The translations under genes were made by a program, and so were the position numbers. DNA of 64,000 nucleotides from Siderastrea radians (Eukaryota > Cnidaria > Anthozoa > Scleractinia > Rhizangiidae): positions 866,694 through 930,693 of the forward strand of contig OZ024891.1 of assembly GCA_964017195.1 (NCBI GenBank), in the 5' to 3' direction. Below are positions 30,766 through 43,440 of this stretch, in pieces; position 1 is the stretch's first letter, and each line of letters opens with the position of its first letter. The notes beneath the pieces were generated by a model. That model was given only the letters and a program-made list of their open reading frames with translations, did no database searches and was not told the DNA's origin.

Positions 30766-30962
30766 AAGATATGTAATGCTCTAATTGAGAAGCTTTTTGA
30801 TATAATACAAGATTTGTGATTATCTAATTGAAAGAATTTTTTAAAATAATACGAGATGCTTCGTTTTAATATTTTCTTCTTTTTTGTACGCTGGGTGGTT
30901 TAAAAGAGGAAAATATGGGTGTAGGAATGAGGTTGTATTCATTTACTACACCTATTACTACT
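30766..30962 (-). repeat. Polinton right terminal inverted repeat
   Basis: 197 bp, reverse complement of 7331-7527. Ends ...CCTATTACTACT followed by CAAGG, the same five bases that precede the left repeat. Confidence 0.95.
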
Positions 30963-30967
30963 CAAGG

Positions 30968-31450
30968 GGCTATAGGTCCATTTGCCTGTTTGCCTTCTCA
31001 ATCCCTGTTTATGCCCACAAAGGAAATGATCACAACTGGAATTGCCTGATACATAATTCATCTAGTTGACACTAGAGAATTTCTTTTTTTTATATATATT
31101 GACCATTAAACTAAAAATACTGCAATAATATAACAATAACAGTCATCATATCATTCATGATTACATTTTCAAATATATACACATCAACAGATGAGATGAC
31201 ATGCATAAAAGCAATGCTATGTTGCCTACACTGAAGACATAAAACTTAGATTTGGTAACCTTCCAGGACACTCCAGGGTACTCCAAAACAGCTTGGGTCT
31301 TTTCAGAAACTATAAATGTAATCAATTGGCTGCTTTCCTGTCACGTACAAAGTACTCCACGAACACTTTTGGAAACAAAGGATAAATTTCTCCGCAATTT
31401 CACTTGCCTCTGAATTTCTCCATCTCCACCTTTTCATACTGCTGCAAACT
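30968..31450. other. No gene recognised
   Basis: AT-rich flank between the Polinton and the Tc1-like element. No ORF with domain content, no clear repeat. Confidence 0.5.
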
Positions 31451-32382
31451 TACAGTTGATCCACGTCACGCGTGAACGGAAATCTCAACACGTGATCCGA
31501 GTCTTCAAATAAACAAGCTACTTTCAGTGACGTAACGGAGATCACAAGGGAGATATTGAAGATCTCATTGAAATTTCCGAAAATGGCTTCTATCTTTGTA
31601 GAAGCAAGGGGTTGTGACGGGACAAATCTTTGTTTTATCGAGAGACCGCGTTATTTTCTGGGTTCGCTTCTCGTCAGTGGTTCAAAAAAGTTTTAGACGA
31701 CTAGAAGCAGGTGAAATTATGTCAATTATTTTGCTGACGCGTGATTCCTGTTTCAACCGAACGAGAACAAACCTTGGAGCTGAACGCTTGTGTAAGAACG
31801 GTAGCTCCGAAGGAAGTGGACGAACACCAAGATACATCTGCCGTGTCAAGCAATTACTGATGACAGTTTTTCCTAGTTGCGAGGTTGATTAAAGACAAAG
31901 CCGACGCTTCGTCCACAGTTAACCAAAGCGTAATGTGAGTTGTTTGTATGGAGCTGAAATTCGATCCAAAATGTAAATGGTCAGATTTCCGTGCAAAATA
32001 CCTAAAAAGCGAAATAGAGTTTGACGACCATTACCTGTTGTGTGTTTGCTGTGTTTTTGCCACTTTTCCGAGCTTGTGGAGGCCGTTTGGGGCGATTTTC
32101 TGTTTAACGGTCGATGCGACATCAGGTCAAAGTATTAAAGTGCCACTGGGAAGAAAATTCATAGGTTTATTTCGGCCAAATTCTGTCGCAGAATATCGCG
32201 TTTTGTTCATATTTCTCCAGAAAACTGAACAACAAACCTTCCATCCTAATATTTTTTAGCTCCAAAGTCGCGTAAAATGTGTCCGCCATTACTGAAAACG
32301 TGTTCCTGGGTGATTGCGCAATTTAATAGCTTGTGACGTCAGAGGCTCACCTCAGTCGCGTTTCCTTGTGTTTTGACTGAAG

Positions 32383-32505
32383 ATGTCTACCGTCGACTGC
32401 GAAACCTCCGAAGAGTATTTCTACGATTCGGAACAGTCTTTAGCTTCCGAAGTCTCTGAGGATTCGTTTCATTCGGCAAATGAAGAATTTTTCTTACCGT
32501 ACGAT
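32383..32505 (+). CDS. Possible first exon of an acidic protein
   Basis: ATG 32383 in a strong context after the foldback arm gives MSTVDCETSEEYFYDSEQS and ends ACGAT before a consensus-like donor GTAAGA. Acidic, Ser/Glu-rich composition looks coding, but no partner exon was found. Could be the 5' exon of a transposon-borne gene. Confidence 0.25.
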
Positions 32506-32644
32506 GTAAGAACTGATGTGAGGTTTCAACTAATAATCTTGTCAACAAACGTAACGTTTTGTTTTGTTTTCTCGCCATATTATTTGAGTTATTTGGCGGG
32601 AGTTGAAAACATAAACGAAATATGCTTAGACAATGATTGTAGTT

Positions 32645-32815
32645 CAGGCCCCACTTGCTCAAAAAGTGGATAACTCTTTTTCAACGGATAAGTCGCTGTC
32701 CGGTGGATAAAATTTATCGCTTCATCTCAGTTGTTGAAAGCTTGGATAGCGCCGATCCAGCCAGCTGTTCAGCCGCTATCCAGCGATCATAAAGTTGTCC
32801 ATTCCAAGATAGGTT
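32645..32815. repeat. MITE-like GGATAA repeat, degenerate copy
   Basis: Begins near CAGGCCCCACTTGCTCAAAA and contains repeated GTGGATAA/TATCC motifs also seen in the copy at 43441-43568. Too degenerate to place ends exactly. Confidence 0.4.
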
Positions 32816-33582
32816 GTGTAACTTTTATCCATTGTAAACCTGTAGCAACATAAACATGGCTATTCGAAGAATTGATCTTTTAAGCTGTGGAAATTTAAAC
32901 AAAACACCTATGAAAACTTTAGACTATGATGCTCGCGAATTCTCAACCATGGGTCGATCGATGTTACTGTTGGTGTGGGAGAAAATAAAAGAAGCGATAC
33001 TTTGTCTGCCGTTGTTTATGTTCATTATATATTATAAAAAAAAGCATTGAAATTTTTGGCCATTCTTGGCATAGTTTGGGAAACTTTCTTGAAAAACCGT
33101 AATTGTTGTAATCAGCTGGCAGGCAGCTTATCGTGTCTATCATAGTACAGTGGTCACTCAACACATTGAAACACAAGTGCTTGGCGCTGCTAAATATTTT
33201 AAACCGTTTTTATAGAATTCTTTTTCTGAGCCGAAAGAAGTGAAATAAATCAAAACCTTTTTTTTCAAGAACTGGAGGCCTTGTGTGACCGGAATCTAAA
33301 TATTTGTAGTCAAAATTAAAAGCCACAAGGAAAATTTTCCGCTGCTCAACAACAACATGCGGACCGCCGAGGAAACGAAGCTTTCGCTTGCTTTATTCGC
33401 TGCGTAAAAATAATAACATGACATTTAATCATTTTTCTTAGTAGTCCATTTACTAAGATTGCTATGACAGGTAAAAATAAATAACAATGTTAAACCCTTG
33501 GGCAAATAGTGGCGTGTGATATTTTTCCCAACTTCAATTTCCACGCACCGACGACCCGATCTATTAAAGCCTTTATCTCGAA

Positions 33583-34105
33583 CAACAACAACAACAACAT
33601 TTTATTTGCATTTCCAATCACAAATGCCATTGCACATAGAAAAGAGAAAGAAAAAAAGTTGCAAAATCGATTAATTTACAATTCCTGTGTCTATTGATCA
33701 ATTTCTTAATGCAAAAGCTTCGTAAATGAAGTAACCGTACCTAATTTTTTACAAGTGAAAGCGTCAATGCTATTTAAGAGAAATACAGTTTTAAGAATCG
33801 AAATCGGAATATTTACTAATAATATCGTCCATTGAAGATTTTCTAATTGCATCATATCTATTGCAAGATAAGAGGAGGTGTACTTCGTTTTCAACTTCAT
33901 TTGAGCTGCAGCATTGACAAATTCTCAGATGCTCAGGGAGTTTAGGGGTGGAATGTCTTCTACTTTCAATTCTTAGGTTGTAATTACCTAACCTAAGTTT
34001 TGCTACTGCCCGAACAATAATGTCAATCGACTGTTCACCGACAGAGAATAAAGAGAGAAAAGTTTCTCCACATTCAGGATTGTATGTTATAAAATAAATG
34101 TCCAT
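33583..34105 (-). pseudogene. LINE fragment, ORF2 C-terminus and 3' tail
   Basis: The minus strand encodes VAKLRLGNYNLRIESRRH, CQCCSSNEVENEVHLLLSCN and RYDAIRKS, the Cys/His-containing C-terminal block after the reverse transcriptase in non-LTR retrotransposons of the group with microsatellite tails. It continues through a 3' region to AATAAAATGTTGTTG and a (TTG)n tail at 33583-33600. Strongly 5'-truncated, as usual for LINE insertions. Confidence 0.7.
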
Positions 34106-35200
34106 GCTTCTAAGCGATTACTGCTCTGAAATTAACACACGCGGAATTAAAAAAGGAAAAGATAAGCAGTACAAACTATATCAGCTTAATCACGGCGGTC
34201 AGGATTGCATTCGCCGAGGATCTTCGCGCTAGCAGACGGCAGAACTGAAAGGGTTTTCCACGACGATAATAAATTTCAAAATACGTTAAAAGAAAATCAG
34301 TTTTGCACAATGGTGGATGCGTTAAAGAAGAAACAAACTGTCACTTCAACTGCGTTATAAGATTAGGTAAGTTACCTTTCGTCTTGTTCGCGCAGATAAT
34401 GTTTCTTTTTTTTCGATCCTTTTTTCCATATAGTTGGAATGGGCAATGGAATGATCGACCTCTGGGATCTTGCGACATGAACAGAGTTCTGGAAAAACTC
34501 GTCCGTGAAGTGATCAAAATGCCTCTCGGGTTGAAATTCCCACTGTGTGTGAGTAAGAACATTGTCCTTTTTTCCATTGCGGGTCCGCTCGCAGGGCTTC
34601 AATGAAGGAAAATACCAGCTCGCTGGTTGGATTTATTGTTGTGGCATTGTACAACACAAGTACTACCTGTCATTACTGCTGCAGCAAGGAAGATTTCAAA
34701 GTCTTAGACAAACACTTGGCAAGAAATCTTTCCTCGAGGAAAATTTACTTTCCGTGACAAGTAACCATGTGAAGGTTCTAGGTTTGAGGTGAGCCTCTGA
34801 CGTCACTTCCGCTCATTCGCAAGCCAGCTTCCGGAACAAGGGCCAGTAATGGCGGCCGCAAAATCTCGACAAAAACCGTCCGAAAAAAGCAACTTCTAGT
34901 TGTCGTAATAAGTTAAAATTTGGCATGGTGACTAAGAACCACAAACTATGTTCGAAAATGTAAAAACATGGAATACCAAAATTCTGGTCTCAGTGGCACT
35001 TTAAGCCAGTACGTGACAACACGTCTCTTCGACCGTTAAACAGAATATCTCCCGAAACGGCCTCCAGTAGTTCGGAAAAGCGGTAAAAACACAGTAAACA
35101 CACAACAGGTAAGGTTTTTCAAACTCTATTTTGAATTTTAGGTATTTTCCACGGAAAACTGCCGATTATTTTCAATCGAATTTCAGCTCCATACAAACTG

Positions 35201-35690
35201 TCATATTACGCTATTGTGACCTGTGCTTCGTCTATTGCATAACCTACTGCTCAACAATCTTTCCCGATTTTCCCATCCATATATCCTAGGTTTCGCTAGT
35301 TTGAACAATTCAATAGATTCTACATGCAACGTCGTCTGAAAGTTTAGAAGAATAACTTCGTCCCCCTTGATTGAACGCGTCACATGTACTGAACGTTTAA
35401 TGATGTCGAATGATACAATAAACAGCGCCAGGAGTTGTACGAGCTGCTGTGGAGATCGCTTTCGGTCCCTCTCCAGTCAAATAACGATCAATTATTCGTC
35501 TTCTCGTTTCCTTGTGGAGAGGCCTACATGGCCTGTTCTTCCAACCTAAGGCATTAACATAACCAGGTCTGAACATTTCGAAAAATCTGTGACAGATTCG
35601 AAATCTCCTTTCGATTTTCGAAATCCCTCTCTGAATCTCAAGAAACACAAGGCGAATGCTCAAATATGGAGAACGTGTCTGGTCACGTTG
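35201..35690 (-). pseudogene. Paired-like helix-turn-helix N-terminus of a Tc1-type transposase
   Basis: The minus strand reads RPLHKETRRRIIDRYLTGEGPK and AISTAARTTPGAVYCII, which is like the first half of a paired domain. After a frameshift near 35400 it continues LAKPRIYGWENRERLLSS, like the second half. This bipartite HTH binds transposon ends in Tc1/IS630 transposases. The DDE catalytic domain is missing because the reading runs into the nested foldback arm at 35213. Confidence 0.55.
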
Positions 35691-35740
35691 TTTTGAATTT
35701 TAGAGTTTCCGTTCACGCGTGACGTGGATCAACTGTAAGC

Positions 35741-36588
35741 ATCATCTTGAATACAATCACCAGCTCAACAAAAGTAAGAGTTTTGGACGATTCCACCGAC
35801 CAGCGTTTTGCCTGTCACTCAAGCAAATGAACTTCTCTTTAGCTGGCACAATATGCTAGTCCTATCCAAAATTCGTCATCAATAAACACATCTCAAAACG
35901 AAGTAAAAAAGACTCATGCATCCGCCATCTTTATTTCCTCTCTACCCAAGATTCCTTTTGACCCAGCATGCTCGTTCCCAGCTCCACCCATTCTCGTCCC
36001 CAGAGCTACGCGGCTTTTTTTAAATTACGTCTCTTGTAGCTCTGGTAACGGCCAAAAATTTATTTTTTTTTGATTGGCCGATTCAAACTGTATGCGCAAT
36101 AACGTAAAAATTTTTTGGCTTCTACGCATAACGTTTTATTTCCGATTGAATTAATCAGATATCAGGGCATTAATTAATATATTGACTTGATCAATTTCCA
36201 CGCAAAGAATGCTGCTTAGGGCAGATTAAGCGACCAAATTTTGAATTCAAAGTGTTGAGATTGTCGCTAAATGCCAGCGATTCTTTCCTCGCTACAGCAT
36301 TTTCTACAAAACTACAGCTTGTCCATAAATAAACTTACATGTAATTGTCTCATTAACTTTTGTAATGACCTCTTGATGTCGATGTTTAAAAACTTGGGCG
36401 CCAAATGCTTCTGGAAATTTTCGATGGGGTAAAACGTAATACAGTGTAGCGTTTAGGGGTGGCGAAACGACAAGTACACAGTTGACATTCGCATACAACA
36501 GAAACCAGACGAATGTAATAAAATTAAAATAACTGTACAATTCAATATAACGCAAATGCAATAATATTATACCTTTAATCATAGGAAG
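35741..36588. other. No gene recognised
   Basis: Contains short GC-richer stretches (for example 35965-36050 with AGCTCCACCC and AGCTCTGG motifs also seen at 38520-38690) but no coding or RNA feature I can support. Confidence 0.4.
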
Positions 36589-38263
36589 CCCAAGCATAAT
36601 ATTTGAATATCATTAAAGATGGCGTTTCAAAATATAAGACTTTGTATGGGATTTCGAAGCGAACATTTCGAGCAATACATAACAACGAACTAACTGAATA
36701 AAGTTCATGAAACATTACATGGTGTTGTTTGCTATCCTTACAAAGCATTTTGAGCAATTTTAGGTCCACTTACTTAACTGTGTTAGTACGTGTATAATAC
36801 ATTGACAAGGAAGGAGTCATTTGGCCCAATTTAGCCACTATCACCGCTCGACACGTTTCGGAATTCGCTCGAATTTACCCACAAATATAGTTCAGGCTCC
36901 CATTCTGACTTAGCGACGTGACAAAAGGAAGACATACAAGTGATTTTCTCAAAACCAATTGCACATACCTCGTGTCCCAAAAGAATTATCCACTGCACAA
37001 AATCATAAAAGCATCTCAAAATAGGCCGCCAGGGATGCGTGAGGATCCCGATAGCCCCGTTTGACCGCGGTCGGCACTGGACACCAGTCAAATCATGCCC
37101 TTATCGGGAGAGAAAATCGCTGCGTGTTACAAGCGGATAGCAAAAATAAATCATTCCCATTTCTGAATTTACATCCATTTTCAGGGTGTATATTTTCTTG
37201 TTTTTTCTAATAAGTAGGTTACCTGACCGGCTTCATGCAAATATAGAAATAGATATTGTATATACAATTATAACAATTTTAAAATAACATTTTCACGCGC
37301 GTGAGGATATGAATTTAAATGAATTTGCCAACTTCGGTTCGAAAAATTATACCTGGTATATAAAACCTATCGAGGATTCCAAAAAATTGAACACATTCAA
37401 TTCACGCAGAGTACGTATTTAAAATTAACGCAGTAGACTGACCTGTATTACAAACGTTTTGTACACCAACGCAAATATGTTCAATTTACCACGCATGAAT
37501 AGAAACATAGGAGGAAGGAGAAACACGGTTCACTTTCTCTTTTTCTTGACTCGTTTTCAGTTTCTAACAGCCAAGACCGTTTTAATTTCTTTCGATAACT
37601 TAATTCTCTCCATAAGGTGACAGAGTCCCGCGCAGCGATTCCACCTTTCTCGCGCGAACCAGACTACGTTGGAGCGACAATTTTGTGTCCGTACCGGGTC
37701 ATAGTTACTACAATTGTAACACGACCAAAACGAGCGTGTCCCTCCCGATAAGGGCATGATTTGACTGGTGTCCAGTGCCAACCGCGGTCAAACGGGGCTA
37801 TCGGGATCCTCACGCATCCCTGGCGGCCTATTTTGAGATGCTATTATGATTTTGTGCAGTGGATAATTCTTTTGGGACACGAGGTATGTGCAATTGGTTT
37901 TGAGAAAATCACTTGTATGTCTTCCTTTTGTCACGTCGCTAAGTCAGAATGGGAGCCTGAACTATATTTGTGGGTAAATTCGAGCGAATTCCGAAACGTG
38001 TCGAGCGGTGATAGTGGCTAAATTGGGCCAAATGACTCCTTCCTTGTCAATGTATTATGCACGTACTAACACAGTTAAGTAAATGGACCTAAAATTGCCC
38101 AAAATGCTTTGTAAGGATAGCAAACAACACCATGTAATGTTTCATGAACTTAATTCAGTTAGTTCGTTGTTATGTATTGCTCAAAATGTTCGCTTCGAAA
38201 TCCCATACAAAGTCTTATATTTTGAAACGCCATTTTTAATAATATTCAAATATTATGCTTGGG
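36589..38263. repeat. Large inverted repeat: two 522-bp arms, 631-bp spacer
   Basis: 36589-37110 and 37742-38263 are reverse complements with about 97-98% identity (few substitutions, for example AAAAGCAT/CTATTATG). Outer ends CCCAAGCATAATATTTGAA; inner ends TTATCGGGAG. Arms carry no recognised gene; matching ORFs on both arms are consequences of the duplication. The spacer 37111-37741 is AT-rich. Confidence 0.95.
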
Positions 38264-41200
38264 TGTCCTGTGCTTTAATCAGGCAAGATACAAATCCAAA
38301 ACCCGTGAGCAAAATGCAGGGACAATCGTTCTTCTGAACAACTACGGCACGAAAGGCAGCTTCTTAAGTTTGTTCCTTTTAAAGTTCCAGGTTTTCCGCT
38401 AATTGCAGGAGATTAAGAGGGTCCCGAACAGCTCTTAGTCGATCTAAAGCACCACGACTCGATCGATAGGAATTCAAATTTCTCAGTTGTTGTCAGAATT
38501 GTCATGCCCAGAGCTCCACGGACGAGAACGGAGCAGGCGCAATAACATCTTAACGAATTAGACATGCGCTACCGGATGTCGTGAATTTCACGACATCCGG
38601 TAATGGCTGATACCAGAGCCCTACGATCCAACCGCTGACAGAACAGATCGTAGGCTCTGGGAACGAGAATGAGCTCCACCCTTCCTTTCAAACATGTGCA
38701 TTTGTTTAACAGGCTTCAAGATCGAACTTTATTTCCAGCGCAAGCCTTGTTGGAAACGACATTTCGATCTTCTCAGTGGTCGATTAGAGGGAAAAATTGA
38801 TAACCAAGAATTGTAATGACAGCGGGCAAGGAAATTTGCGGTCTTTACATGTGTTTGTGTACGAGAACTGATCTGATGAGATGAACGCCTGGCAGATTTT
38901 CGTCTGAGACGCTTGGAATTCGTCCCAGCTAATTTCAGGTGAATTTTGAAGTGGATTTTTCTTTGTATTGTCATTATGCCGGGCAAACTATTTTAGAGGC
39001 TTTATATCGTGTTATGGCATCTGATCTCTTAAACACTGGGTAAGTACTGGCTGTACTTGCAATTCATTGCACTTGGCAATATTGTAGATGCACGGAAAAC
39101 GCATGGCCACCATCTCTTAAATTCACAAATGGTTTCAAGCTGCTTTTTGGGAGTAGATGCTCCTGTTGATTGAAGATTTCACGACACTTAGGAGGACCTT
39201 CTCTAGGGAGATCACTTAGTAGAGGGATCAAGGAGATACTTTGTTTATCATTCACTGTGAAGTATTGACATAACCTCTTCATGAGAATAAAAAGAATTGA
39301 TATTGTTTCATATTAGTGCACCATCCCTTTCGTTATCTTCAATTAACAGGAACTGTTTAGAGCCTTGTTCTTACTTATATAATGAAAGCAGTCCTCGTGG
39401 TACCTCTGAGGGTTTTTCTTTTAAGGTGAATTGGGGGTATTTTTGGAGGTCGTCATGACCACTACTAGAGTTATCCTGGTGTCATGGCAGACACTGTAAA
39501 AAATGTGACAGGAAATAGTCAACTGCCCATTAGAATTACATTGTAGTACCTCCTGGGGTGGATGAAAATGAATGTGAGCCACACCCATATAAGGCAATCA
39601 TTTGTACTTTAAAGAGCTTGCTAAAGTGCAGTGCTCCAGTCACGTCTATAGAGGAGTTCCCCCAAAGGTTTTAGCTACCAGTGGTACAATTGCAATCATT
39701 AAAATGATTGAATCTTAAATTGAGTGGGTGTATTTTAAATTTAAATTGTCACAAAAATGGAAGCACTTTCTCAGGAGTCACTCAGAGAAAGTAGTGACCC
39801 AATGAGCACTTCCTTGGCAGACTAGATATTTTAGGACTTTAGGCGACTTAAGGTCCCAGAGTTAGGCCTAAAGGAGTAAATATGCTTAAGTTTGACTAAG
39901 GACTTTCCTTGAAGCAAACTCCACTCTAAAGTGGACTCGCAAAGGATTTCCCTGCTCTACTATGATAGTTGACTTTATAAGTTAGACTTGGGCAAGTTGG
40001 AGAGAGGGTTGTTCCTTCCCATATAACTTATGTAGGCATATGCCGCTCACTTATTTGTTGTCGTGTTAAATAAGCCGATAATTTTTTTTTAGTTTTGATG
40101 CCAAAAAGGGTTTAGACCTTAATACTGTGTTCTGCATATGGTTAAATAAAATTTGTATTCGATCTAAGATAGTTCAACGGCAAAGAATTCTAGGGGGAAC
40201 AACTCCACCCACAACCCCACCCAGTTATGTCACTCCAATCCATACTTAAGGAGATTGGGTTGTTTGACATAGTTAGCCTTAAAACATCAGGACTCTTGTC
40301 AGAATTTATTGCATCCAGGAGTTCTGTTGCTTCAATACACGAACAACGACAGAGTTGTCGTGTCTTATACGTCAGGAAAACTTTCTGTAATACTACTACA
40401 CTGTTGTCAACTTTACTGGATGAGAATTATTCCGAGAAGTGCTAATTGGGCAAGGTGGTAGGCCAAATTCAATTTGGCAGTCACAGAACTTTTTTTTACT
40501 GGAATCCAGTTATTTTCAAGCTGGAGCAGCATGTATAGTCCTTGTTCTTTTTATTCTTTACTGCATCACTTGCTATCTAATGTCGGGAATAATTAGAAAG
40601 TTGCTTGTATGTAATTTTAGACAAGCAATATCATTAGGTTGCTTAATTGATCGACACATGGCCAGAAATCCCGGACATTTGAGCCCGCGCAGCAGTACGC
40701 GGCTAATCCTCCAAAATAGCAGAAAAACCAACATGGCGGCTGAAAGGCGTGCAGGCACCCAGGTCGACTATTTACAACTGAATTCTCTTTAGTCTGTCGT
40801 TTTGTTCGACACCACCCGCAATAAATATAAAAGGGAGAAACTATACGACGTTGAAAGAATCATACAGTGGCGAAAGAAACAATATGTCAGATTTTCAGTT
40901 ATAAAATTCTTTCTTATTCTTTCTTTACGTAATTTAGACAATGCTCAATGGATAGGGAGATCTTTTCCCTAAATTTACAGCAGCCAAAACTCTTCAGAAG
41001 GTCAGACTTTATTTTCAGTATACTTAAATGAAAATCCGTAACTCGATTCTCTAACTAAAATTCCCGCCAACTTGCGCGAGAAGTAAAATATGCAAACCTT
41101 AGAGCTGTGACCAGCCTGACTGTTTTTAAACAGTCGGGCTGTTAAACCACTAGCCTTAGTTCTAAACGGGGTTTTAAAGCCTGGTTTCTAAGCTTTATTT

Positions 41201-43440
41201 GATAGCTTTATTTTGCGTAAAATCGAGTTTCCACTCGCGCACCAGGTCACGCTGGAATGGTTCTCCATTTGTATCGTCATATATCCGTGTTTTCATTGTC
41301 AAAGTGGACACTGTTTAATAATCGTTTTAAATCTCCCTGAAAATCGCTGTGTATGTGCGACACGATGCCAACTTTAAGGAGTGAACTTGGAAAAATCGAC
41401 CACTTGAACAGAAACTTGCCCAGCTGCGGTGGAGGACTGCTGCTTAAAAGATTTCCCACAGAAAATAGATGGGGATAAAGAGCGCGAGAACAGCTAAAAA
41501 CACGCTTAAAATGGACTGTATTACCGAACTGGTGAAGATATGCATTTTATATAGTGGGATTGAAGATGTCTTCACCTGGTCGATTCCAGCTTGGAAACTT
41601 ATACAGGTACGCTAGAAGTTATCATGAGCTCAAATATTAGTTTTCACCTCATACATTTCTTTATGAATGTAACCGCCATGTTTGTTTCGGAAATACGAGA
41701 TAGCCGCTGCCGTTCCGCGGGCGTCATGTCTGAGATTTTAGGCCATGTTAATTTACAAATGCGTATCTTCCGCAAGTTCTGCCTCGCCGATTGCCTCGTC
41801 ATCAAACCTCCACATAGCAGTCTTTAAAAAGCAAAAGCAAAAATAAGAGCTGATTGTACATGTGGTGACTTAAAGCCTGGAAGCAGAAGGAAGGAAGCTT
41901 GCATCACGCGGAACCAAAAGCTCAATCAGCGCAGAGCACAGTTGAAAGGGTTTACGGAGCCTTTCGCACCATCTGGTGCGCAAGGGTTAAAGAAGAAGAT
42001 TGCAGTCTTGAGCTTTAGTTTTTCTGCGAGAAGAGGAAGCCACATCCATTATGTTATAGATACGCTTCGTTCACTACGTCATCCACTGTTCCGTTTATCT
42101 GTAAAGAGCAAGAGGATGTCAAAGCTTAAAGCATTTCTGTTATACAGCGTATATTAGCTATTTAAGGTAAATTTTGAACTAGTTTTTAACTTAATCGTAG
42201 CTCTTTTATGCAAATATTGGAGCCATTGGACAGTAATGGAAATAGGGCCATATAAAAGTGAATTGTTAGTTCTATTATTAACCTTTCAAGATTACGCAAT
42301 TTTGCAGCAATAACTAAGGTGGTAGATATACAGCTTTGATTAAAATGCAAGCCACAAACAACTTATAACTATTTTCTATTTGTTGCGTTAAAAACAGGTT
42401 GACATGGGCGGTGATTACAAATGGACAAAAAGTTAGGTCACCGCAGCTCTACAAAGTGTCAATGCAACGCCAAAGGCCAGTAGGAGAGAAGCACAAGAAT
42501 ATACTTAAACTTAAAGGTTCTGAAACACAAGCGTTCGTGAGCCGTGAACCGGAAGTTGAATGTTTCGTTTTTTGGCTTGTTTTTGCTCCTCACAAACGGC
42601 CTCTTGTTGTGGTGTCCGGTGACTTGCCATCACGTTAAAATGCGTCACAATGAAAACATTCAACTTCCAGCTGCTGTCCCTCTCGTGAGCTATGGACGGC
42701 TCACAAGGTATGGCAAAGCTTAATCCTATTCAGACCGAGCTTTTGGGGGCTTTCTAGGTCCGGGACCACCTGTAACTTTAAAACCGCTCAAACCTTGGCC
42801 ACCAAGTTTACCGAGGATAATATACACATGTTTTTATTGGATTTTATTGATTTCGATTTTATTTATTGGTTGTAGCTTAAACTGATTTGAAATTATAAAT
42901 TTGGATGAGAGCCTGAAAAGCTCCCCTCCCCTCCCAGGTCCGGATAGGGTCAAGGGTTAATCAAGTGTTTGTAGCACAAGGGCGGGGGTTGTGTATCTAT
43001 GACACCAGTGCAACTTTAATACAAGTTCAATTCATTCCGGTTCCCTCTATTGGCTCTGTTTTCACACTTGAGATGACACCGGTGGAAAAGCTCATATCGG
43101 TACGGTGGGTTATACTTGTGCGAGTTGAATCAATCAATCAATCCTTTATTAACGTGGTCAGCACGCTTAGCTAAAAAGCTAGTTTACAGGTGCGCCACGA
43201 AATAAAAATACAAAATAGAAAAATAAAAACTTCTTGGAAGTGTATAAATTTAATTAATCTATAATTAAGAATGAGTACGTGTTATAATAATTTGTCTAGC
43301 TAAGAATAAAATATACAAAGTTGAATCCGGTGGCTGTGCGGGATGGAGATTCTTATTCCGGTACGAAAGCTCCTACCGGTATCGTGTAAATGCGGTGTAA
43401 GTGACTGTTCGTTTCACGTTCCCATTAGTTTTAAACATCT
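38264..43440. other. Long gene-poor stretch
   Basis: No ORF with recognisable domain. Holds a 31-bp palindrome (38571-38601), a single GGCGACTTAAGG-type motif (39839-39856), and at 43126-43150 an (AATC)n run followed by CTTTATTAACG, which looks like the tail of a retroposon on the minus strand. 3' exons of the EGF-SEA gene may be hidden here, but I could not identify them. Confidence 0.5.
38571..38601. repeat. Perfect 31-bp palindrome
   Basis: ACCGGATGTCGTGA, a 3-base centre ATT, then TCACGACATCCGGT. Stem of 14 bp. Surrounding sequence has further inverted pairs (CTACGATC near 38622 and GATCGTAG near 38647). Confidence 0.9.

Larger units (their letters stand above)
7331..30962 (+). mobile_element. 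Polinton/Maverick DNA transposon, complete ends, internally disrupted
   Basis: A 23.6-kb element bounded by 197-bp inverted repeats starting AGTAGTAATAGGTGTAGTAA. CAAGG directly abuts both ends (7326-7330 and 30963-30967), consistent with a target-site duplication, though the family norm is 6 bp. It encodes the hallmark set: protein-primed DNA polymerase B, retroviral-type integrase, adenain-like protease, packaging ATPase, major capsid and penton-like proteins. Without the 6.3-kb foldback/Penelope insertion it would measure about 17.3 kb, typical for the family. Gene blocks: polymerase rightward; integrase leftward; six virion-type genes leftward (18755-13121); ATPase, fibre and small genes rightward. 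Confidence 0.96.
31925..35213. mobile_element. Diverged foldback structure nested in the Tc1-like element
   Basis: Left arm about 31925-32365 and right arm about 34785-35213 are inverted copies at perhaps 70-75% identity; shared blocks include GTATGGAGCTGAAATTCGAT, CTGTTGTGTGTTT, CTGTTTAACGGTCGA and TTAAAGTGCCACTG. Both arms have a ATGGCGG block and GACGTCAGAGGCTCACC. No transposase recognised inside. Confidence 0.65.
31451..35737. mobile_element. Tc1/mariner-like element, disrupted by nested insertions
   Basis: TA followed by CAGTTGATCCACGTCACGCG at 31451, mirrored at 35704-35737 with a closing TA. The inverted ends agree over about 33 bp. TA target sites and CAGTTGA ends are typical of Tc1/IS630 elements. 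A paired-like DNA-binding domain is encoded just inside the right end on the minus strand. The catalytic domain was not found; the interior is occupied by a foldback structure and a LINE fragment. Confidence 0.6.

Noticed and set aside
36831..38021. Matching 86-aa ORFs on opposite strands
   Set aside because: They are the same sequence in the two arms of the inverted repeat; no domain, no codon bias.
40439..40792. 117-codon ORF with a hydrophobic stretch
   Set aside because: No splice sites, homology pattern or start context that distinguishes it from chance in AT-rich DNA.
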